Source: an uncultured Collinsella sp. (GTDB lineage: Bacteria > Actinomycetota > Coriobacteriia > Coriobacteriales > Coriobacteriaceae). Taken from it: a stretch of 64,000 nt of DNA. Where the stretch lies: assembly GCA_958435945.1 (NCBI GenBank), contig CAUBIC010000001.1, positions 186,001 through 250,000 of the forward strand, in the 5' to 3' direction. A program made the translations under genes and the position numbers. Positions 58,131-64,000 of the stretch are shown piece after piece (positions within the stretch are counted from its first letter, which is position 1; each line of letters begins with the position of its first letter). The notes beneath the pieces were generated by a model, which saw only the letters and a program-made list of their open reading frames with translations, made no database searches and was not told the origin of the DNA.

Positions 58131-58607
58131 GTGAACAGCTTCCAGGGACATAGGGGCACGGCAGAGCTCCTTCGCCGCGCCCTTTTTTGCACCGGCGCGC
58201 TCTTTGTCGCCTGGCTCGCGCTCTACCTGCTCGACATTGGCTGCATTTTTCGATTGATGACGGGCATTCCTTGTCCGGGATGCGGCATGACGAGGGCGTG
58301 GCTGGCGGCGCTGCGCCTCGATTATGCGGCTGCCTTTGCCTACCATCCGCTGTTTTGGGTGGTGCCGATTGCGTTTGTGCTCGCGTTCGTGCGCGAGGAG
58401 GTGGCATCGAGCAAGCTAAAGCGTGGTATCGACATTGCGGTCACCGTGTTGTGCGTGCTGGTCGTCGTCGTATGGATCGTGCGCCTCATCAATCCGGCAG
58501 ATGCCGGTCTGCTCTTTGGCGGCTATGCGCCCGCCGGAGTTCCCGACGATATCATCCACCTCGAACCCCCACGCTGGCTCACCATCCTTCGCTCTTACCT
58601 GGCGTGA
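58131..58607 (+). CDS. DUF2752 membrane protein
   Basis: A 158-residue membrane protein with the DUF2752 signature GIPCPGCGMTRAWLAALRLD. It has about four helices, one before the motif (ALFCTGALFVAWLALYLLD) and others after it (PLFWVVPIAFVLAFV; IAVTVLCVLVVVVWIVRLI). The conserved CPGCG could hold a metal or disulfide. GTG at 58131 is the most likely start, but upstream in-frame starts overlapping the previous gene are possible. It is probably co-transcribed with the DUF4234 gene. The function is unknown. Confidence 0.82.
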   Translation: MNSFQGHRGTAELLRRALFCTGALFVAWLALYLLDIGCIFRLMTGIPCPGCGMTRAWLAALRLDYAAAFAYHPLFWVVPIAFVLAFVREEVASSKLKRGIDIAVTVLCVLVVVVWIVRLINPADAGLLFGGYAPAGVPDDIIHLEPPRWLTILRSYLA

Positions 58608-58640
58608 CGGAGGACGCGCTAGAAAAACGGTCGACACATA

Positions 58641-58676
58641 AGCGGGGGCGGACGTTTCGATACGTCCGCCCCCGCT
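58641..58676. terminator. Bidirectional terminator (DUF2752 / M20 genes)
   Basis: AGCGGGGGCGGACGT (58641-58655) is the exact reverse complement of 58662-58676. It lies between convergent genes. Confidence 0.9.
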
Positions 58677-58712
58677 CTGCTTTAGCCAGGCTGTTATGGA
58701 TGGGTGTGACGA

Positions 58713-60176
58713 CTACTCGTTGTGCTTCTCCTCGTGGCGAGCGGCAGCCCGCGCATCGTGGATGCCCTTGATTGCAGCATGGCGGGCGGTGCGAGCATCG
58801 TGCATGGCGTCGCGCGCCTCAGCGGCCGTGGCCTTGGCAGAGCGCAGCTTGGCGGCCAAGTCGGGGTTGGTCTCGGCAACCGCGGCGATCGTGGGGCCGT
58901 CGAGCTCCTCTTGCGTGGGCTCGGCCAAAAAGTCGATAGCATACTGGGCGGCCACCATGGAGCCCTTTGCCAGCACGGTCTCGTCAATCTTGTAGAAGCA
59001 AGAATGTTGGGCGTACGTGGCGCCAATCTGGGGGTTGCGCGTGCCAACAAAGGCGAGCACGCCCGGCACGCGGCGCAGGTACTCCGAGAAGTCCTCGCCC
59101 GAAAGCGTGCCGCGATAATGGCCTTCGCCCGCGGGGCCCAAGCACTTGACCACGGCCTGACGACAACGCTCGCTCGAGGCGACGTCGTTTTCGACCTTGT
59201 AGTTGGCGATGGTGTAGTCGGTAAGTTCGGCCTCTGCGCCCAGGGCTGCCGCGGTGTGCTCCACGATGCGGCGCATAAGCTCGGGCATTTCCTCGTGCGT
59301 CTTGTCGCCATAGGTGCGCACCGTGCCGGCGAGGTAGGCCGTGCCGGCGATAACGTTGCGCGCGGTGCCGCCGTGCAGCTCGCCGACGGTGATGACAGCC
59401 GGCTCGTAGGGGCTGATCTCGCGCGAGACGATGGTCTGCAGGGCGTTGACGATCTCGGCAGCCACCATAACGGCGTCGTGGCCGCGCTGGGGCATGGCGC
59501 CATGGCACGAGGTGCCGCGGACATCGATGCGGAACCAGTCGGTGTTTGCCATGCGCGGGCCGGGCTCACAGCTCACGGTGCCGGCGTCGACTTCGCTCCA
59601 GATATGCGCGGCGTAGGCACCATCGACGCCGTCGAGCACGCCCGTGCCGATCATGAGCTTGGCGCCCTGGCCGTTTTCCTCGCTGGGCTGGAAGACGATG
59701 CGGACCTCGCCGTGGATGTCGTCGGTCATATGGCGCAGGATCTGCAGCGTGCCGAGCATCATGGCGATGTGGCAGTCGTGGCCGCAGGCGTGCATGCAGC
59801 CCTCGTTGACGCTGGCGAACTCCTCGCCGGTCTGCTCGGTGACGGGCAGGGCGTCGATATCCGCACGCAGCAGGATGCGGCGGCGCGGCGTGCCGTCCTC
59901 GCGATAGGCGTCGGGCGCGGTGCCGCGAAGGGTCGCCACCAGACCCGTCTTAAGGGGGCGCTCGTAGGGGATATTCATGGCGTCGAGCTGGTTGGCGATG
60001 TCAGAAGTCGTGCGCTCCTCGGCAAGGCTCAGCTCCGGGTGCTTATGGAAGTGCCGGCGCTGCTTGATGATGTAGGGCTCAAACTCGGCGGCGATATCTC
60101 GGATGGCCGCGGTGACGTCGTCAGCCGCGCGAACCTCGGTTGCCGCCATTATCTGCTGTGCCTTGGTCTTCGTCAT
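58713..60176 (-). CDS. M20-family amidohydrolase/peptidase with helical C-terminal tail
   Basis: A 487-residue metallopeptidase of the M20D (HipO/AbgB-like) family, which cleaves N-acyl amino acids or small peptides. Metal ligands are visible in EGCMHACGHDCHIAMMLG, FQPSEENGQGAKLMI and the later His residues in YAAHIWSEVD and THSCFYKIDE-like AQHSCFYKIDE. The dimerisation domain carries RGTSCHGAMPQRGHDAV. After the normal end there is a 60-residue Ala/Arg/His-rich helix (AEARDAMHDARTARHAAIK) not usual in the family. ATG at 60176 has AAGGAG upstream. It is divergent from the amidohydrolase gene that follows. Confidence 0.92.
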   Translation of the reverse strand: MTKTKAQQIMAATEVRAADDVTAAIRDIAAEFEPYIIKQRRHFHKHPELSLAEERTTSDIANQLDAMNIPYERPLKTGLVATLRGTAPDAYREDGTPRRRILLRADIDALPVTEQTGEEFASVNEGCMHACGHDCHIAMMLGTLQILRHMTDDIHGEVRIVFQPSEENGQGAKLMIGTGVLDGVDGAYAAHIWSEVDAGTVSCEPGPRMANTDWFRIDVRGTSCHGAMPQRGHDAVMVAAEIVNALQTIVSREISPYEPAVITVGELHGGTARNVIAGTAYLAGTVRTYGDKTHEEMPELMRRIVEHTAAALGAEAELTDYTIANYKVENDVASSERCRQAVVKCLGPAGEGHYRGTLSGEDFSEYLRRVPGVLAFVGTRNPQIGATYAQHSCFYKIDETVLAKGSMVAAQYAIDFLAEPTQEELDGPTIAAVAETNPDLAAKLRSAKATAAEARDAMHDARTARHAAIKGIHDARAAARHEEKHNE

Positions 60177-60344
60177 AGTCGATTTGCTCCTTGCTGGGTT
60201 GATCGCAAAATCGTACAGGCTCTCTCCAGTATGCCACCTGCCGCTAGGGCTGGTAAAGTTGCCGTTTGCCGCTTGGGGTTTTGTTACAAGGGCGGGGGAG
60301 TACACTCGGGGGTGTTGAATTTCCTGCCAGAAATGGGGATGCCC

Positions 60345-61982
60345 ATGCAACATATCGATCGGATTATCCGCTCCAAGAACGTCTTTACCGCGCAAGACGG
60401 CATCGATACCGCCCGCGAGCTGGCGATTGCCATCGCAAGCGACCGTATCGTCGCAGTCGGTGCGCCCGATGACGTGATCGCCGCCGCTCCCGCCGCCACG
60501 TCGGTTATCGACTACGGCGAGCAGTTTGTCTGCCCCGGTTTCCATGACGCTCATCTGCACTTCTTCCATACCTCGGTTGGCTCCTCGCCGTACATGCTCA
60601 TGGACATGGGCACGTCCGAGGCGGCGCTGGTGCAACACGCACTCGAGTTTTCCCAGGACCTGCCCGACGACGCTTGGGTTGTGACGCAGGGCTGGCGCGA
60701 CTACCGTTGGGACCCGCCCGAGCATCCTACCAAGGCGTCGCTCGATGCGGCATTCCCCGATCGTCCCTGCGTTATGTATTCGGGCGATGGGCACACGCTT
60801 TGGCTCAACAGCCGTGCACTCGAGGCGCTCGGCGTCACGCGCGACAGCGAGCCGCCAGCGGGCGGTAGCTACGACAAAGACGCAAACGGCGAGCTCACGG
60901 GCATTGCTCACGAGGCGGCTGCCATGCAGCTGTTGCCGCGCTGCCTTGAGTGGCTGGGCGAAGATCGCATCGCAAGCGCCTACGCCGATCAAATGAGGCG
61001 CATGGCCGAGCAGGGTATTACCTCGATCTGCGATATGTCGCTCATGCCCATGCCGGGCTGCGATTTTATCCGCGACGATGTCTACGACAAGCTGCAGACG
61101 ACCGGCAAGCTGGGCATTCGTGCCCATCTGTTCCCCACGCTGTTGGATGACCAGTCGCGTCTAGAAGAGCTCCAGGTACGTTACACGAACAACGCGCTGC
61201 TTTCGGCGCCGGGTTTTAAGCAGTTCTTCGATGGCGTGTCGAGTGAACACACGGCATATCTCACCGAGCCCTATACCAATCCGCGCTTCCCGGGCGACCA
61301 GGGCCGTCTGACAGTCCCGGCTGAGCGCATGCGAAAATTGGTTCTGGCGGCTGCGGAGCGCGGTCACACCGTGCGCATCCACGTTATTGGTGACGGTGCG
61401 ATTCATGCCGCGCTGGATATCTTCGAGGAAGCAGCCGACCTGTACGGCCTGCCCCAGCACGGCCATAACACGCTCGAGCACCTGGAGAACCTTCTGCCCG
61501 AGGACATCGACCGCCTGCGCAAGCTCAACGTGGTTGCTTCGAGCCAGCCCTGCCACATTACACTCGACCCGGGTGGACCGGAGCGCGATCTGGGCTTGGA
61601 GCGCAGCCGCATCATGTGGCCGTTCGCAACCTATAAGCAGCGCGGCATTCGCCAAGCCTTCGGTACCGACAGCCCTATCACGCCCGTTACCAGTATGAAC
61701 GTGCTCTACACGGCTATCACGCGCCAGGACCCCAAAAGCCACTGGCCCGAGGGCGGCTGGTTGCCGAGCGAGCGCATCGATGCAGCAACGGCTCTGCGCA
61801 ACTACACCCTGGGCAGCGCCTATGCAGCGGGCGACGAGCAAAACCTCGGCAGCTTGGAGCCTGGCAAGTACGCCGACCTGGTAGTCCTGGACCAAAACCC
61901 GCTCACCATCGACCCCCAAGAGCTCCAGGCCACCAAGGTTCAGGCCACCTACCTGGCAGGTAACGTAATCTACGAGCGCTAG
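60345..61982 (+). CDS. Amidohydrolase family protein (YtcJ-like)
   Basis: A 545-residue metal-dependent amidohydrolase of the YtcJ/amidohydrolase_3 type. Metal sites: CPGFHDAHLHFFHTSV (HxH), the lysine/histidine region HVIGDGAIHAALDIFEEA, and FGTDSPITPVTSMNVLY (catalytic Asp). LGSLEPGKYADLVVLDQNPLT closes the beta sandwich. Typical substrates are cyclic amides, formamides or exo-linked amines. Start is ATG 60345; ATG at 60333 or 60339 is equally possible because the ribosome site is weak. It is divergent from an M20 peptidase gene, so both may serve the salvage of acylated amines. Confidence 0.9.
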   Translation: MQHIDRIIRSKNVFTAQDGIDTARELAIAIASDRIVAVGAPDDVIAAAPAATSVIDYGEQFVCPGFHDAHLHFFHTSVGSSPYMLMDMGTSEAALVQHALEFSQDLPDDAWVVTQGWRDYRWDPPEHPTKASLDAAFPDRPCVMYSGDGHTLWLNSRALEALGVTRDSEPPAGGSYDKDANGELTGIAHEAAAMQLLPRCLEWLGEDRIASAYADQMRRMAEQGITSICDMSLMPMPGCDFIRDDVYDKLQTTGKLGIRAHLFPTLLDDQSRLEELQVRYTNNALLSAPGFKQFFDGVSSEHTAYLTEPYTNPRFPGDQGRLTVPAERMRKLVLAAAERGHTVRIHVIGDGAIHAALDIFEEAADLYGLPQHGHNTLEHLENLLPEDIDRLRKLNVVASSQPCHITLDPGGPERDLGLERSRIMWPFATYKQRGIRQAFGTDSPITPVTSMNVLYTAITRQDPKSHWPEGGWLPSERIDAATALRNYTLGSAYAAGDEQNLGSLEPGKYADLVVLDQNPLTIDPQELQATKVQATYLAGNVIYER

Positions 61983-62001
61983 CCTCATACCTCACTCATA
62001 G

Positions 62002-62030
62002 GGGGCACGTTTCAGCAACGTGCCCCTTTC
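62002..62030 (+). terminator. Terminator after the amidohydrolase gene
   Basis: GGGGCACGTT (62002-62011) pairs with AACGTGCCCC (62017-62026), followed by TTTC. Confidence 0.88.
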
Positions 62031-62102
62031 TTATTCGCACCATCTGCATCGCCATTTTGCTGCACTGACTTTCCTGAATGCCGGGGCCGAATTAGTCAAC
62101 CT

Positions 62103-62237
62103 GGCTCCCGGGGCGGACCGGAGGGCATGAAGTTTGTCGCGAGTTCCGCACGCAAAGGAAAGCACTTAATGTGCTTTCCGTCTTGCGCAGGACTGTAGAG
62201 CAGCAAACTTCATGCCCTCCGGTCCGCCCCGGGAGCC
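62103..62237. repeat. Long nested foldback (perfect 34-bp outer stem)
   Basis: Positions 62103-62136 are the exact reverse complement of 62204-62237. Inside, AGTTCC/GGACT, CGCAA/TTGCG and GGAAAGCAC/GTGCTTTCC pair in nested order around a TTAAT loop. It lies in the gap between the amidohydrolase terminator and groES, about 170 bases before the groES start. Confidence 0.9.
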
Positions 62238-62365
62238 ACTGCTAAGTTATCCCCAGGCATTCAGAAAATCTAAGTGCCAAAAAATAAGATTTTTTGACTC
62301 TGTGTTGTATAACCCGCCATTCGTGGGTACCATTCAACGCGTACGCAAACAAAAAAGGGTTAATT

Positions 62366-62384
62366 CGCGTGGCATAACCACGCG
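62366..62384 (+). promoter_or_regulatory. Leader hairpin before groES
   Basis: CGCGTGG (62366-62372), loop CATAA, CCACGCG (62378-62384), 9 bases before the ribosome site GGAGGAG. No CIRCE (TTAGCACTC-N9-GAGTGCTAA) is visible in the 400 bases upstream, so control may be through this hairpin or elsewhere. Confidence 0.45.
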
Positions 62385-62406
62385 GCCCAAAAAGGAGGAG
62401 ACAAGC

Positions 62407-62700
62407 ATGTCGTCTTTGAAGCCGCTTGCAGATCGTGTTCTGGTCAAGCCCGACGAGGCCGAGCAGAAGACCGCTTCTGGTCTGTATATCGCCAGCAACG
62501 CTCAGGAGAAGCCGCAGCGCGGTACCATCGTTGCCGTTGGCGCCGGCAAGGTCAACGACAAGGGTGAGCGCATCCCCATGGACGTTCAGGTCGGCGACGT
62601 TGTCATCTACGGTAAGTTCGGTGGCAACGAGGTCAAGGTCGACGGCGAGAAGTATCTGCTGATGCGTGCCGACGACATCTACGCCGTCGTTGAGGCCTAG
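62407..62700 (+). CDS. groES: Co-chaperonin GroES
   Basis: A 97-residue Hsp10. LKPLADRVLVKPDEAEQKTASG with GLYIASNAQEKPQRGTIVAV is the mobile-loop region that binds GroEL. GDVVIYGKFGGNEVKVDGEKYLL and MRADDIYAVVEA complete the fold. GGAGGAGACAAGC precedes ATG 62407; the in-frame ATG at 62212 lies within the long foldback and is not used. groEL follows 95 bases later, the usual order. Confidence 0.97.
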   Translation: MSSLKPLADRVLVKPDEAEQKTASGLYIASNAQEKPQRGTIVAVGAGKVNDKGERIPMDVQVGDVVIYGKFGGNEVKVDGEKYLLMRADDIYAVVEA

Positions 62701-62795
62701 TCTCGTCAGACTCTCTGATTCGTCTTTGAGCGCGCCGTCGCATAGGACTCGGAAGCGGCGACGCGAGTCACATTTCTTTTGGAGGATTACCCACT

Positions 62796-64000
62796 ATGGC
62801 AAAGAACATTACGTTCAACACCGATGCCCGCGCTAAGCTCGCCAAGGGCGTCAACACCCTGGCCGACGCCGTTACCGTCACCATGGGCCCCAAGGGCCGC
62901 TACGTTGCGCTGCAGCGCACGTTCGGTGCCCCGACCATCACCAACGACGGCGTTTCCGTCGCTAAGGAGATCGAACTCGAGGACAACATCGAGAACATGG
63001 GCGCCCAGCTGGTGAAGGAGGTCGCCACCAAGACCAACGACACCGTGGGTGACGGCACCACCACCGCAACCCTGCTCGCCCAGGCCATCGTCAACGACGG
63101 TCTGCGCAACGTTGCCGCTGGCGCCAATCCGCTGGCCATCCGTCGCGGCATCGACAAGGCCGTCAACGCCGCCGTCGCCGAGATGAAGAAGCAGGCCAAG
63201 CCGGTCGAGACCAAGGAGCAGATTGCTTCCGTCGGTACCATCTCCGCCGGTGACCCCGAGGTCGGCGAGAAGATCGCCGAGGCCATGGAGGTCGTGGGCA
63301 AGGACGGCGTCATCACCGTCGAGGATTCCCAGACGTTCGACATCACCATCGACACCGTCGAGGGCATGCAGTTCGACAAGGGCTATGTCTCCGCTTACTT
63401 CGTCACGGATAACGACCGCATGGAGGCCGTGATGAAGGATCCGTACATCCTCATCACCGACCAGAAGATCTCCAGCGTCCAGGACATCATGCCCGTTCTC
63501 GAAGCTGTCCAGCGCGCTGGTCGTGGCCTGCTCATCATCGCTGAGGACATCGACGGCGAGGCTCTGCCCACCCTCGTCCTCAACAAGATCCGTGGCGCTC
63601 TCAACGTCTGCGCCGTCAAGGCCCCGGGCTACGGCGATCGCCGCAAGCGCATCCTCGAGGACATCGCCGTCCTCACCGGTGGCCAGGCTGCTCTGGACGA
63701 GCTGGGTGTGAAGGTCGCTGACATCACCGCCGATATGCTCGGTACCGCTAAGTCCGTCACCATCTCCAAGGACAACACCGTCGTCGTCGGCGGCGCTGGC
63801 TCCAAGGAGGCCATCGACGCCCGTATCGCTCAGATCAAGGGCGAGATGGAGAACACCACCTCTGACTTCGACCGCGAGAAGCTCCAGGAGCGCCTGGCCA
63901 AGCTCTCCGGTGGCGTTGCCGTCATCAAGGTTGGCGCTGCTACCGAGTCCGAGCTCAAGGAGATCAAGCATCGCGTCGAGGACGCCCTGCAGGCTACCCG
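62796..64000 (+). CDS. groEL: Chaperonin GroEL (5' part, cut by window end)
   Basis: The first 401 codons of Hsp60, which folds proteins in the GroES-capped ring. The equatorial nucleotide site is seen in NTLADAVTVTMGPKGRYVAL and DGTTTATLLAQAIV, the apical domain in AVKAPGYGDRRKRILEDIA and GRGLLIIAEDI, and the RIAQIKGEME hinge near the edge. The second GDG motif and C-terminus lie beyond position 64000. GGAGGA precedes ATG 62796. The opposite strand contains a long open frame that is only a codon-bias shadow. Confidence 0.97.
   Translation, partial: MAKNITFNTDARAKLAKGVNTLADAVTVTMGPKGRYVALQRTFGAPTITNDGVSVAKEIELEDNIENMGAQLVKEVATKTNDTVGDGTTTATLLAQAIVNDGLRNVAAGANPLAIRRGIDKAVNAAVAEMKKQAKPVETKEQIASVGTISAGDPEVGEKIAEAMEVVGKDGVITVEDSQTFDITIDTVEGMQFDKGYVSAYFVTDNDRMEAVMKDPYILITDQKISSVQDIMPVLEAVQRAGRGLLIIAEDIDGEALPTLVLNKIRGALNVCAVKAPGYGDRRKRILEDIAVLTGGQAALDELGVKVADITADMLGTAKSVTISKDNTVVVGGAGSKEAIDARIAQIKGEMENTTSDFDREKLQERLAKLSGGVAVIKVGAATESELKEIKHRVEDALQAT

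Noticed and set aside
58713..61127. An 804-codon minus-strand frame including the M20 gene
   Set aside because: The M20 protein starts at 60176 with a good ribosome site. The extra N-terminal stretch overlaps the plus-strand amidohydrolase and is antisense noise.
58722..61982. A 1086-codon plus-strand frame through the M20 and amidohydrolase region
   Set aside because: Only codons from about 60345 encode the amidohydrolase. The upstream part is the antisense shadow of the M20 peptidase gene and has no protein-like features.
62787..63971. A 394-codon minus-strand frame opposite groEL
   Set aside because: A classic codon-bias shadow of GroEL.
1..64000. tRNA, rRNA or riboswitch genes
   Set aside because: I looked for TPsiC-arm-like GGTTCGAATCC patterns and for conserved riboswitch cores and saw none convincing. 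A covariance-model search would be needed to exclude them.

Overview
The window is GC-rich and gene-dense. Its gene set (zinc-ribbon membrane proteins, an AmaP/DUF2273/Asp23 envelope-stress locus, a class-E-type LAxTG sortase substrate, a giant BcrA/BadF activase, an OPT peptide transporter and a divergent Dxs) points to a gut member of the Coriobacteriia, most likely Collinsella. This is inferred from gene content and base composition only. I see no rRNA, tRNA, CRISPR array, prophage or complete insertion sequence.

Layout. 1-780: a scar where a truncated Abi_2 abortive-infection gene abuts the tail of a ClC chloride channel gene. 784-5165: a GyrI-like protein and a two-gene LolD/FtsX-type ABC system. 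5281-9734: a small conserved protein, an XRE regulator with membrane tail, phosphofructokinase and an Ntn-hydrolase-like protein that lacks its cysteine. 9896-15349: M18 aminopeptidase, a RelB-like/PIN toxin-antitoxin pair, a 2-hydroxyacid dehydrogenase, SEC-C methionine aminopeptidase and a radical SAM protein. 15585-18855: alpha/beta hydrolase and a GGDEF(degenerate)-REC-HD-GYP protein with an Hpt partner. 18961-23282: an amino-acid ABC uptake operon with a C26 glutamine-amidotransferase-like hydrolase. 23552-28633: iron alcohol dehydrogenase, Dxs-like enzyme, HD protein and CmpB-type membrane protein. 29041-30021: an AbiEi/DUF559-like gene between two copies of a palindrome array. 30525-33133: frameshifted ammonium transporter, PII protein and HAD phosphatase. 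33134-33599: a candidate SOS-linked type I toxin unit. 33689-39192: TetR regulator and 1593-residue acyl-CoA dehydratase activase. 39279-44704: sulfotransferase remnant, DUF389 protein and a large surface protein with a G9 tract. 44905-54578: OPT transporter, CoaX, dCMP deaminase, Nfu, Lgt, DUF6020-like protein, YebC and the Asp23 locus. 54802-61982: YitT, two zinc-ribbon proteins, DUF2752, M20 peptidase and amidohydrolase. 62407-64000: groES and the start of groEL.

The most unusual feature is the density of intergenic foldback elements. At least six sequence families occur. In one family (core GGGACAGG) the arms differ between copies (CCTGCC, TGTGAC, TTGGTGC, ACCACCAC) while each copy stays self-complementary and the core is kept. 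Two other foldbacks have perfect 27-bp and 34-bp outer stems enclosing a second hairpin. No REP-associated (Y1) transposase gene is present in the window to explain them.

Three other points deserve attention. A 41-residue membrane peptide has a near-consensus LexA box inside its promoter and a well-formed antisense promoter downstream. The surface protein gene carries a G9 run where gain or loss of one G gives an immediate stop. Two genes (ammonium transporter, zinc-ribbon DUF4013-like protein) appear to carry single-base frameshifts.
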